Below, one piece after another: positions 36,342-47,551 of a stretch of DNA of 64,000 nt; the first letter of the stretch is position 1; each line of letters starts with the position of its first letter. The notes beneath the pieces are model-generated. The model had not been told where the DNA came from. It ran no database searches and was given only the letters and a program-made list of their open reading frames with translations. Both the position numbers and the translations under genes were made by a program. Source of the stretch: Sequoia sempervirens (taxonomy: Eukaryota; Streptophyta; Pinopsida; Cupressales; Cupressaceae); contig VDFB02252616.1 of the NCBI GenBank assembly GCA_007258455.2, forward strand, positions 119,448,552 through 119,512,551. The letters are read 5' to 3'.

Positions 36342-37382
36342 GCAATCCAAAAATGTTGGTACAACCTCTAGACGTCCTCAACGAGCCTTTTCCAAAAGAA
36401 ATATCGGCTCTTCCCATCACCCCACCAGATCATATGTGGCCATCCCTCCTCCTCTACCATATCACCTCAAAACAACCGTCCATCTTCCTCCTTCATCCGC
36501 TCCATCCATATTGGGTCCTTACATCCCTCCATCCACCATCTCCAATCCTCCATCTACCATGCCCTTGTTTCCTCCAGGTCCTACATCTATTTGGGCCCCT
36601 ATATCCCAAAATCACCTCCTCCATCTCATCTTATCCATCCCTTCATCCATTCATCACCTATCCATCTCATCCATCATAAACATCCCTTTCACATACCCCA
36701 TAGTCAGGATCAACAAAGGCACATACCTAAACATCCTCCATCTACACATAATCCCCATACTCCTCCCTTCGTCGCTCCACATCATCCATCTCCCCACACC
36801 CATCCCATTGCTACTAAAAGCACTTTGGCTGTTAAAGAAAAAATGCATAAATCCAAAAATGACTCGCAATCTAAAAATGTTGGTACAACCTCTAGACGTC
36901 CTCAACGAGCCTTTTCTAAAAGAAATATTGGCTCTTCCCATCGCCCCACCAGATCATATGTGGCCATCCCTCCTCCTCTATCGTATCACCTCAAAACAGC
37001 TGTCCATCTTCCTCCTTCCTCTGCTCCATCCATTTTGGGTCCTTACATCCCTCCATCCACCATCTCCAATCCTCCATCCACCATGCCCTTGTTTCCTCCA
37101 GGTCCTACGTCTATTTTGGGCCCCTATATCCCAAAATCACCTCCTCCATCTCATCCTATCCATCCCTTCATCCATTCATCACCTATCCATCTCATCCATC
37201 ATAAACATCCCTCTCACATACCCCATAGTCAGGATCAACAAAGGCACATACCTAAACATCCTCCATCTACACATAATCCCCATACTCCTCCCTTCGTCGC
37301 TCCACATCATCCATCTCCCCACACCCATCCCATTGCTACTAAAAGCACTTTGGCTGTTAAAGAAAAAATGCATAAATCCAAG
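36342..37382. repeat. 525-bp tandem duplication in the element P polyprotein
   Basis: Unit 1 (36342-36865, 524 bp) and unit 2 (36866 to about 37,382) differ by scattered substitutions and one base. Unit 1 reads tctatttgggccc where unit 2 has tctattttgggccc. With that T the period is 525 bp, or 175 codons. Each unit contains the phrases KNVGTTSRRPQRAFSKRN, PPSTMPLFPPGPTSI and HPIATKSTLAVKEKMHKSK. Confidence 0.9.
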
Positions 37383-37850
37383 CATCCACATGAATCTAAG
37401 GCTCCTCACGTCCCCTCCAAAAGATGTGGTGAAGAGGAGAAAAGTCTAAATCTAAATAAAATCTGTAGGCCACAAAGGCCGACCAAAGAAAAAATCAAAA
37501 CCATGTGGATCCCAAAGAAAAAGGATGCAATGCCATCACATGAAAAATCAGTAAGAACATCCAAAGTCGCTAATCCAAAAGCTAATCATACACCCCTTTC
37601 ATCTCCTAAGTCTGTTTTGGGTCCTTATGTCTCAAAATTCACCATTCCATCTCCTCCATTATCCCCACATTCTCCATCCCTTAATCTTATTATCTTTCCA
37701 CATCCACCACCACATGTGCCAATGTTGGTCCTGAACACATCTCCCCATCACATATCCACCCCTTCATTCTATCCATACCCTTTCCAGCATCCCATCCATT
37801 ATCCCATGTATCAACCCTATCAAATCCCTCTAATTCACCCTCATGTGTAA

Positions 37851-40180
37851 TCCATTTAGCCTAATAAGGTTGTACCAACATCCAACAGTCACTTAAAACA
37901 TGAGATCTTAACACCTTGGTCCTTATCGCATGTCTTCTAAATATCGTTATCAACATCCCTATCCTTATCCATTCTATCCACAAAAATCCAAAAAAGTCAA
38001 GAAAGTCAATAATAAAAAAAAAAAAGAGAGAGAGAGAAAAATAATTCATCCAATGGTGAAAACTTGGCAAACAAGCGCCTTGGATAAGTACCATGATGAA
38101 AACCTGGCAAACAGGTGTCATGCGTAAATCCCCATCTGCACTTGGGGGAAACTTCCTGATATGCATTCCCTCCATCCGCTATGCTTCCAGCTATGCTCCC
38201 GTCTTCCCATTACTCGTCCTCTTCATAAATCCCCCCATCCCATCCATCTTCCACATCCTACCATCATATCCCATTTATCTTCCATTTCCTCCATCCTTCT
38301 TGTGATCTTGATCAAAATAGGGGCACCTACCCATGCATGCTTTGGACACCTATTGGTATATATCCCCTTCATCCATGCTCTCTCATATTCCTTAGTCACC
38401 CATCCTATCCTCATCTAATTATCTCATTTATCTTCCCATCCACTTGTCTTCCATCCCTCATGCCTCCTCATATATGACATATCTAGAGTGGGGGCATCTA
38501 CTTCCTTTGTGACATAGTCCTTGGAGACATCATCTATCACAACATCCCTTCATCTCCCTATCCATCTATCCTGCACTTTATCTTCGTCTTTATCCATCGA
38601 TCACGAGATCCTTTCATTCTTTATCCATTTATCCTGATCTCGACCAGATCTTTTCAGATCCATCGATCCGGTGATCCTTTATCTCTCGACCTTCGATCCT
38701 TATCCATCGACGGTGATTCTTTCGATCTTTATCTCGTCGACGACCGGTATCCTTTCATCTCCCAACCCTTATGTTCCCATCTATCCAACCAATCCCTCCC
38801 ATCCCCCATCCCTATATCTCTATCCATTCTTTCATCTTTATCCTCATCCCATCTTACAATCCCTTGTCATTAGTATCTGGCTACCAGCCTTCCCCCATGC
38901 AACCCAATGCCATTTATCTCATCATCATCACCCATGCTTCTCTTGTGAATTTTTCCAATCTCCTACCACTTTTCATCACTCATCTATCTATCATATCATC
39001 CTCCCATCCCTAAGCCTTATGTGATCACCATCATCCTATCCAATCCAATAGGTATATCCTATTTTGTCATATCAGTCCCATCTTTTTATCCACTTATCCT
39101 ATCATCTTATCATCCTTTATCCATTATTTGCCTTTGGTCTTGTCGAACTACGTTGCCCCTACGCTTTCAAGTAGGCAAGGTCGGTCATTTGATCTGCCCC
39201 CAGGGTTCCATCATCAATCTTTATTGTCCACTTTTCTCCTATTCTCCATCTTATCTTGGTCATCCATCAAAATCTCCATCATGGTCAATCGTCCGCCTTT
39301 TATCGAACTACGAGGGCTCTGCGCTTTCACGTAGGCAAGGCTAATCTTTGATCGGCCCTCGAGCCCCTAGGTCCTTAGGGTGTATCAGGCCCATGTCTTG
39401 TCTTCCTTGTGTCGTGCCATCAAGCTATGCCCTTATCTAGCTGGTTCTTAACAAACGAGATCCACTTGTATCATGAGATCCAATCGGTTTCGAATATCCT
39501 ATATCATACCGATCTTTTCGCTTAGCATCCATCATAGGTCTTAACATGATATATCCTTCCTAATAGACCTCATCAATTCCATCTATCCCTTGGATCCTAT
39601 GGCAAATGACATTTGAAATTGATTGCAATCTTTTTATGCTTTTGGATTTTGTTTATCATTTGAGCTCCCTATCATCACTTGTCAAGACCGCCATAATCCA
39701 TCATATTATGGTGTGTTTTGATTGGTCAACATAGGGGCATATCTTGATCTTTTTATGTCTATTTGTGTCTTCTTGGTTGTCCCACGTAGTACCCACCAAG
39801 ATCCATGAGGTCTTGTGTTATGCTGGGGCATCATTTTGTGCTTGTGGTTATCTCAATACTTGGCCTGACCAAGGTCATCACGACTTTGGGGTGTTGGGAT
39901 AGCCTTCTTGTCTGTTATGTTTATTTCATGCATTAGACACTATCCCACCTTGGTTCTTCATACCTTGGCGTCTTGTGTCTTCTGTTATAGAAAAAATCAG
40001 TGCTCCGTAGATGACAAATTGCATTAGGATTGCATTTCATTTTCCATTTCATCATCTTGCATGTATCCCCCATCCCTTCATCCTTTTTCACAATCCCCCA
40101 TCCCTCCATCTTTTTTCCTATCTCTTCGTCCTTTCTCTTACCTCTTGCATTCTTCTTCCCTACCTCCCCGTTGGGTTAGT
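37851..40180. other. Element P interior, no recognised gene
   Basis: C/T-rich, catcc-rich sequence with ORFs up to 117 codons that look like composition artefacts. A short duplicated phrase, cgaacta-cg...gctttca-gtaggcaagg, occurs at about 39,145 and 39,305. A purine microsatellite (AAAAAAGAGAGAGAGA) is at about 38,018-38,040. Confidence 0.45.
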
Positions 40181-40204
40181 CTGCCCCCCCGCTCTGCGGC
40201 TATG

Positions 40205-40560
40205 CTTGGCTGCAGCGGGGCGGATCCGCCCCGCCGCAGAAGGGCGGCTCCGCCCCGGCTGCAATCGGGCGGCTCCGCCCCTGCAGAGGGGCGACTCCGC
40301 CCTGGCCGCAGAGGGGTGGATCCGCTCCCGCAGCGGGGTGGGACCGCCCCGCTGGCCGGGCGGGACCGGCCTAAGGACGCGCTTGCCTAGGGAGTGCAGC
40401 GGGATCGCTTCTACCTGTCAAGGTGTGACTCCGCTCTCATCGCTAGCGGATGGCACCACAAGGCGGGATCAAGCCAGACACGGGCGGCGTTGGGGTGGCA
40501 GCGCCCCAGGCCGCGGCGGCAGCGCCCCGTAGAGGGGCGGCAGTGCCCCTCCCCGCCAAC
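40205..40560. repeat. Very GC-rich hairpin-forming array (element P)
   Basis: Repeated gggcgg-ctccgccc words. It includes a perfect 20-bp palindrome, GCGGGGCGGATCCGCCCCGC, at 40215-40234, and several further gggcgg/ccgccc short hairpins up to about 40,380. The part at 40,490-40,555 is built of ggcggcagcgcccc units like those at 31,985. GC content is far above the rest of the window. ORFs crossing it are open on several frames because of composition only. Confidence 0.85.
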
Positions 40561-41355
40561 TTTTGACCCCCCGAATTAGCATTTTTACTCTCTTTTTCAA
40601 AAAACTGATTCCAACCCAGTTTCTTATTTTCCTCTACGAACAAAAACCATGTCTTGAAATTTTGAAAATTGGTTTTTGATTTTTACACCGACACTTCCGG
40701 CGGCCATAACTTTTGACTCAGGTGTCCGTTTGAGCTGAAATTTGACGGGTAGTTGCCTTACGCGATAACGAGTGGATTTCCAACTGGTTTATTTGAAAGT
40801 TATTGGAACCCGTTTTGACCCATTTTCAGGGCCTCAAAGTTTCATCTTGACCCTCAAAATCCTAATTTAGTGTTTTTTTTCAGCATTTTGAAAAATTGTT
40901 TTCACTCATAGTTCAAAATGCATATCTTGAATTTGAGATGTTAGTTGGCAATTCATCCTATCTCACCAATGGGTATTTCTTGGAAAAAAATGGGACTCCC
41001 AAAAGTACATCCATGAGGTTTCCTAAAATGGCAAAATTTGACAATTTTTGAAAATTGCCAAATCGGGAAAAATCTGATTGTCAACACTTTGCGCCCTCTA
41101 AACCTCAGAACTCAGTGTAGAATCGATCCAATCATCTCCTTTCAATCCAATCCTCATCTGGGCTTTAATCTTATCCCAATATGAGCTTAACCAAACCCCT
41201 AATCTGAGCTTCCCACATCTTAAGATCCTTATCTCCCTCACATATCAATCTTCTCCTCATCTGTTCCATGTTGCACCAATCACTTAATCAAATCCTTGGT
41301 CTTGTCCCCAGTCTCGTTACCAGTCTTGACCCATCATCATCATCCATTAGTATCC
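40561..41355. other. Element P interior, no gene seen
   Basis: Ordinary sequence following the GC-rich array, with no repeat or coding signal I can support. Confidence 0.4.
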
Positions 41356-41690
41356 TTCCCTATCCCTTTGGTGTTGTTTTGGGATGTATCCTTCCCTCAT
41401 CAACAACACTTTCATCATCATCATCAGGAGGTATTTTTCCCTATCCCTTTGGTGTTGTTTTGGGATGTATCCTTCCCTCGTCAACAACACTTTCATCATC
41501 ATCATCAGGAGGTATTCTTCCCTATCCCTTTGGTGTTGTTTTAGGGATGTATCCTTCTATCATCAATAAGACTTTCATCATCATCATCATCGGTAGGTAT
41601 TCTTCCCTATCCTTTAGTGGTGTTTTGGGATGTATCATTCCCTCATCAATACCACTCAATGGGATGTATCCTTCCCTATCCTCGTGTTGT
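41356..41690. repeat. 81-bp tandem repeat (element P)
   Basis: Units begin ttccctatcc at 41356, 41437, 41518 and 41603 (spacing 81, 81, 85), with a shorter trailing copy. Each contains tttggtgttgttttgggatg and a catcatcatcatc run. As 81 is a multiple of three the plus frame stays open (ILPYPFGVVLGCILPSS), but no known domain results. Confidence 0.88.
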
Positions 41691-42084
41691 TTTGGGATCC
41701 TTAATTTCCTCATTGACAATACTCTATCCATCATCAACCCATTTTGGCTTGTACCTTGACTGGGGCAACATCACCTTTTGTCCTCAAATCCATTTGTGCT
41801 TCATCCATCTCCTATCGCTTCTCCTTCTCTCTTACCCATCACCTTGCAGCATCTTCCTCATCTCCCCTTGCATCACATCATCTATTTCGAGAGCACACAC
41901 GTGTTCTCTTCAACCCGCATGTCCTCTCGAGGGGGCATCCTTCATCCCTAATTTTCATCATTTTCTTTTTCCCTTCCTAGTCACTCCTTTGGATGACTGG
42001 GGCATCTTTTCCAATTTAACCATCTTCTTCTAGGTTCTATATTTTAATATTCTTTGAAATTATGCTACTTCATAACACCATCTC

Positions 42085-42098
42085 AAAGAGGGGCAAAA
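42085..42098 (+). promoter_or_regulatory. Polypurine tract of element P
   Basis: AAAGAGGGGCAAAA ends exactly at the 3' LTR start TGTAGACATCC. It primes plus-strand synthesis and fixes the element's orientation as plus. Confidence 0.85.
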
Positions 42099-43413
42099 TG
42101 TAGACATCCAAATTTGGACAATTAATTTATCAAAATTTATCACTTTTCGTCTAAACATCCTCTTATCCGAGTTAATTAAGTAATATTACTATTATTTAAT
42201 TAATATATTTAATTCTGCTAAATCCCTAAGGTATTTAATTAATAATTAAATACCTTACCCTCCTTAATCCTCTTTTCATCAAATAAATTAAATAAATATT
42301 ACATTTATTTAATTCCTCACATGTCATTTTCATCTAATCCTAATCCATTTCCTAATCTCTTCATTAAGGATGTGCACATGCCTAACCCTTGATTAGGATG
42401 TGTCACATCCTCCAACTTTTGCAAGTTGGCTTTTAATCCTAATTAGCCCCTAATTATCCTCTAATTACTGATTAATTAAGCCTAATCATTCTCCAAGGAA
42501 TTTTTAATTCTTTTTTATTCTTCCTAGATTCCCTTTTTATATGTGAATTTTTAATTCACATTCCATCCTTCCAAGGCTTCTAGAACCTTGGACTTGTCAC
42601 AATCTCCACATGTGACCAAGTCCCACATTTTTGGAGCCCATCTTTTATCTTTTAGACTTTCTTAGGAATGTGAATTTTTAATTCACACTTATTTCCCCAA
42701 CCACCTTTCCTTTTCCCATGTAGATTTTTGAGGAATTCCAAAATTCCTCAAATGTCCCTTTCACTCCCACTTGGGGACAAGAAATCCCTTTTTGTGGAAA
42801 TCTTCTCACTCCCCAAGATGCATGTCATTTTTCCACCTCATGTACTTTCTTGACAACTCATCTCCATCTCATATCCCCTTGGCCATTTCATCCTCCACAT
42901 GTCAAGATGTGAGGGCTTGTGGGTTCTCAACCCACCATAGCCCTTCATCTTGGCCTTGTTGGAGCAATCTTGATCATTGAATTCTCTAGAAAATTCAAAT
43001 TCTCCTATAAATACCCCCTCCTCAAGGGCATTTTTAAAGACTGGGGATTTGAGCAACCTTATGCTGCTAATTTTCCTTCCCACAACACTTAGCAATCTTG
43101 CAACTAAATGCTGTCAATTTGTATTCTCAATCCTTTGCCATCATTTAGCCATCTCTCTTGATCATATTGCATATTGAATCTTGCATTTTAATCATTCAAG
43201 CAATCATCTAAGGAGCACACAAATCATTCCAAGAAAGGGCTAATCAAGGAGAAATCAACAACAAGGAAGGTGAAATCGTTTGTGTCTTATTTTGTCCATT
43301 TTCCTTATTGTTTATCACTCTTTTGGCTAATCTTGAGGTGTCCTTGGTATTTTTTCATTCACATTTCTTAGTTGTTTTGCACATTTAGAATAAGATAAAT
43401 TCCAAGGTATATA
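42099..43413 (+). repeat. Element P 3' LTR (1,315 bp)
   Basis: Matches the 5' LTR over its whole length with few differences. The terminal CA is mutated to TA. The TATA box is at 43006-43013. It is followed by GTAGG, the right target duplication at 43414-43418. Confidence 0.92.
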
Positions 43414-43885
43414 GTAGGCTTCTCTTGGTCAATAAAAATCTAGTTTGTGGGAGTCTGTCTACTGTAGCACCTTCCATTTTTACTGTTCATTCATAGCTCA
43501 AGATTATAACAACTCTCTTAACCCTTTCCATTTTTCCCTTTTCTTTTAATTTGTTGGTAGAATAGGATTCCAAGCACCATCACAATGTCAAACTTGGTGA
43601 AAGAGGTGAGTTTCAACTTGTTGTTTTGAGTGAAAAACCACTTCCAACACTTTGAAACTCCATTTGTAGACCCAACTTCCCATGCTTTGGGAACCATAAT
43701 GGCCACCCTGTGATTACCAACAAATCACATCAACCAACTAAATTATTTCAAGCTTTGTCATGACCTGACACTCGAGAGACCTTGGGGTAGTAATCTGGAA
43801 CTTGTTTGCATATTTCTACCTTTCAAGAGAGGTAGCATACTTGTGTGCTTCCTGTGTTGAGTAGGTGAAAAAGCACCCATCAATA
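43414..43885 (+). repeat. Element G 5' LTR, second segment
   Basis: Continues the LTR interrupted by element P, matching 53,984-54,459 (gtaggcttctcttggtcaa ... agcacccatc). It ends CAATA where the 3' LTR has CGACA, as expected from two transitions. Directly after it, tagtgctagaaggaggg (43890) would be a primer-binding site if its second base were once G (TGG). That is only a suggestion. Confidence 0.85.
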
Positions 43886-44046
43886 GAACTAGTGCTAGAA
43901 GGAGGGCATGGATGAGCTTGAGGCTACAAAGCTGAAAATTGGAAGTTGAAAAGAACCTTCAAGTAAAAATATGAGATAGGAAGATCTCTTTATATCCTGG
44001 AAGTTAAAATCAGAAAATTTTGAAGGCAAGTAAGAGTTGAGCTGAG

Positions 44047-46504
44047 ATGGAACAACATTTGCAAATCAACATTACTTAGCTACATGCCGATTTAAATAGA
44101 ATATTGAGGAGACCATTACAACAATTTGCATTGGTGGAAAACTGTAGAATTCATGGCACTCATAGGCACAATGAGTTGGAATGTCTAACATTCTTTGATA
44201 GAATTGAAAGAGTCTTGTAAGAAGAAATTCCCTTTTGAGAAATATATCAACCTTTGGCTCCGCCAAACCCAAAAGAGGAAATTATTAACATGGTAGCCAA
44301 GGCCTTCAAAGAGTTAATACAAGAACACTTGAGCAACAAGGATGAACCAAGGCTAGAGGAGGTACTGATGTCTAGTTGGTGCAGATTTCATAATGCACCT
44401 CACTAGGAATTTACTTGTCCATCATGTGCAAACATCATTACTCAAGTTAAGGGTTGTTTAAACAAGTCAGAGTAGCCAAATCATAATGAAGATGAGTCAT
44501 CCCATGAGGCAGGAGAGCTGTCAACATCTGGAGGACAACATATTGAAGTTGAACCAAGAAGCTCCATGAAAGTAAGTGTTGGGACAACAGACACTGAGGC
44601 TAAAAATAAAAAGGAGGAAGTTGATCTCCTTGGGACAACAAGGCGCTTTGGTGAAATTTTAGTTAGAAAGGGATTAGAAATCCATTCCTTCATCAATAAA
44701 GAGCAATCCTCCACTCAAGAAGAGGAACAATTGGTAGTTGAAGATGAATTAATAGAGTTTGTAGCAACATATGTTGGGACAACCAATGTAGATGTTGAAA
44801 ATAAAAAAGAATACTTGAGGTTGAAAGTTTTGGGACAACAGGAATATGTGAAATAAGATTAGAAGACCTTTCCTTCATGAATGACAGTGATCAAGCATCT
44901 AAAACACAGGATTTAGAGGAGTGGGAACAACCACAAGCCATGGTTGTTTACCATCAAACTTCTATCCTAAGTGATGATTAGGACCCGACGGTGGAAAGAT
45001 ATGATGAATTGGTGTCAAGACTCATAAGGTATTGGTTGGAGCTAAGATTCCAAGAGGATTTGGGGGTGTTGCTACTCTAGGTTGGTGTAGGCTCCATGAT
45101 TCGACACATTCTGAGTTCACATGCGAGCTATGCCAAGAGGTCGTCGATAAATTTAAAGAAAAAGTGGGGCAGCCAAGTGCATTGCTTCCTGTCTTTGCTT
45201 CAAGGATTGAACTAGAGGACCAAGAGTTGGAACCAAGTGAAAACTTAGCTAAAAGTAGCCATCAAGAAGGTGTTGGGACAACAAAAAAAGAGGAACAACA
45301 TAGTCTCGAGCCTTCAAACAATGAAGCGAAGAAAATAGGAATGTTGTCCATTAGACATCAAGAGTCTTTCCCTCTTGAAGAGAATCTATACGTGATGGAG
45401 GACAGGCTTTATGGGGAACCATTGGAGGAAAATCACATAGTAAATCTTGGCCCCCTTGACAAGGTACCCTCCATTGATGAATTCTTTCCGTTGGGAGCTA
45501 TACTCTGGAGGTATGCTAACACTAAAGAAGAGTACATTTCAGAAGATGGTGGTGATGAAGATACACTACCTGAACCTCCAGACGACGAAGCATTAGAGCT
45601 CCTAGATTGGGAGAGGAATTCCTCCATCTACATCGATAGTGAACAAGAGGAAATGAGTGAACATCATAGCGAGATAGATGAACTGCAAAGAGAAGAATAC
45701 AAAGGTGGGGGTATTTTGATGGCTTCCAATAAGTATGACAAACCTATCCAACTATAAGATGCAACTAGGAGTCCTACCACCTTGACCATAGTTGATCCTC
45801 TTTCACATACAAAGAGCTACAATAGGATAGACTCGTCCATGTCATGTTCCTATGACATTGAACATCATCAAATTAAGGTCAACGCAAGGGAATTGAAATG
45901 GGACAATATGCTTCCTTTTGAGGAAAACAATCAAATGGAGCCATGGACTACAGATGATCAACAAGATGAAATTTGTCTCCTTGAGGGACAACCGATGGAG
46001 GTTGTGGGTCCCACTAGTGGCTTGGAAGAGGTGCTTTTTTCCTCATTCTCCCAACTTTATGTAAGCCCAGGATCAGGAATATTGCACCACCCAGTGCCTC
46101 CACCCGAGGTGGCCAATGAAACAACCGATGATGTAGTGCTTGCTCTCAACTATCAAACACTGCCACCTCTGCATGGTGACATCCAGGTTCTATATTTCCT
46201 TACTCCTGTGAATACTTACAACTATGTTTATCATTTTGATTATGGGAACAAGGGGAGACAGACTTTTTTATGGATTAACCATGGGTTTAACGAACCACCT
46301 CAATTGCTAATTCTTTCTGAGCGTGTTATTGAATTTGAATGCTGCAATAATGAGCTTCATTTTTCTAAATATAAAGATGAGTCTGCATGGATTAGAACTA
46401 TAATGATTTCCCTTCTACTTGTGCATGCATTACGAATTCCAACAAGCATAAATGTTGGTTTTCCTTGCTTGAACTTCGTTCTTTGTAAATATCTTTGTAC
46501 ATAG
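44047..46504 (+). pseudogene. Gag-like protein of element G with three zinc-knuckle-like modules
   Basis: The frame opens MEQHLQINIT at 44047, has a TAG a few codons later, and is traceable to 46504 with one frameshift between 44,780 and 45,080. Three modules share the spacing C-x2-H-x3-H: CRIHGTHRHNELEC (44143-44184), CRFHNAPH-EFTCPSC (44380-44427) and CRLHDSTHSEFTCELC (45086-45133). Between them is an acidic region where V/L-GTT (gttgggacaac in DNA) recurs. The ORFs 45032-45757 and 45782-46504 are in one frame, separated by a TAA at a Gln-compatible codon. The C-terminal 240 residues (VLYFLTPVNTYNYVYHF, WINHGF) are unknown to me. The knuckles suggest RNA binding as in nucleocapsid. No protease or RT motif follows. 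Confidence 0.55.
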
Positions 46505-47551
46505 GTCAATTTTGGGTAGTGTAGGTTTCATGTGCATATCTCGCTTTCCTTGTACATAGTCCCACTTTCCTACTTTCGCTAGGTTGGTTGGTTTTTCGTG
46601 GGTTAGTTTGCTTTAGATTAATTTCCCTTTTGTTTGCTTTTGCTTTCCTGCTTTGGTTAGTGTAGGTGGCTACTTTCCATTTGTTTTTGCTTGCTTTCAC
46701 TTTACTTTTTCTTTGCTATTGCTTTGCTTGGGGTCCCTCTACTTCTATCTGGGAACATTGGCACACACGATAAAATTATTTATTGCTTGGGGTTTTTCTA
46801 TGTATTTCTTCATTAAACTTTAATCAAGTTTCCAGAGTGGATGGTGGGGATCTTCTGTTAGTGTCAAGTGACCTGGATGCTTGGTTCAAAGAGGATAAGT
46901 CATTGGTTGGTCTAGTTTTGATGTATTTTTAAATCTTATATCTCTCACATATTTTAAGAATCCTTAGGTCGTTGTAGTTCCTTTGTGAAGTCTCGTTAAG
47001 TGAAAAATCTAAAATTCTGCTTTAGCACCACTATGATTCTAGGCCTTGGGTGCGAGCTTCAATGCTTGTGGGTTGAAATGAAAGGAAGAAAAATAAAATC
47101 AAAAGAAAAGAAAAGAAAAGAAAAGCATTGAAAAACAAAGGCAAGAAAATTAAACATTTTCAAGGTGATTTGAGCAACTCTATCGGGGATATGGACGTTT
47201 GGCCAACAGTAGAGTAATGTTTGGGAGAATCACAACGATAACCTTGTTGGGGTTATGGATGCCTGACTGGCAGTGAGGAAATGCCCCAGATGCTTTTCAA
47301 GTTAGAATAAACTATGTAGCTTAACTTGACAGAGTTTGGGTTCCTGTAGCAACTTAAGGATGGGAATTAATGCAATTGCACACACTTGGATTTTTAGCAT
47401 ACTGAAGGTTGGGTTGACTAGCAGTTTTGATCCTTTGGTTGAGTGTCTGGCTTGTTTTCCCTAGCATGAAGATCAAAACTAGAGATTCTGGGTTCATGAT
47501 TCCAGTTTTTCATCAAAATGCTCTGGAGCATTTCCCCAGCGAGTCACCATT
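46505..47551 (+). other. 3' untranslated part of element G
   Basis: No coding signal. It contains an AAAAG microsatellite (about 47,099-47,124) and two related phrases, atcggggatatggacgtttggccaacag and gttggggttatggatgcctgactggcag (47,190-47,270), apparently an old 60-80-bp duplication. The last bases before the LTR, ccccagcgagtcacca, are not a typical polypurine tract. Confidence 0.5.

Larger units (their letters stand above)
34637..37850 (+). pseudogene. Pro/Ser-rich polyprotein remnant with G-patch-like domain (element P)
   Basis: A long coding trace runs through overlapping frames. ORF 34959-36167 is Pro/Ser/Thr-rich with 24-residue repeats, then an acidic Gln/Ser-rich part. A frame change before 36,120 leads into a G-patch-like domain at 36211-36330 (MLKRMNYQGKGLGLHEQGI, then IEPIQ and GLGC). 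Next are two 525-bp in-frame tandem units and a Lys-rich and Pro-rich tail ending at 37850. A one-base deletion at about 36,590 shifts the first unit. A G-patch-like segment following protease is known in Tat-lineage gypsy polyproteins. Here protease, RT and integrase are absent, so this is probably the surviving middle part. G-patches bind RNA or helicases. Function here is unknown. Confidence 0.6.
30567..43413 (+). mobile_element. Element P: LTR retrotransposon inside the 5' LTR of G (12,847 bp)
   Basis: LTRs are 30567-31903 (TGTAGACATCC...GGTATACA) and 42099-43413 (same start, end GGTATATA). TSD GTAGG is perfect. A primer-binding site directly follows the 5' LTR (31908) and a polypurine tract directly precedes the 3' LTR (42085-42098), giving plus orientation. 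The 10.2-kb interior carries GC-rich repeat arrays, a Pro/Ser-rich G-patch-bearing polyprotein remnant and several minisatellites. No RT or integrase was seen. About 5 differences in the first ~150 bp of the LTRs (about 3%) make it the youngest of the four, consistent with its position. Confidence 0.9.

Noticed and set aside
40011..40532. 173-codon ORF rich in Arg/Pro/Ala across the GC-rich array
   Set aside because: Open frames on several strands and frames are expected from the GC-rich repeat composition. The first half is unrelated C/T-rich sequence.
41268..41759. 163-codon ORF with 27-residue repeats
   Set aside because: The 81-bp repeat explains the open frame, and no domain is visible.
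47190..47270. Polypurine tract of element G just before 47,552
   Set aside because: The bases before the LTR are pyrimidine-containing (ccccagcgagtcacca), so I could not support a tract.
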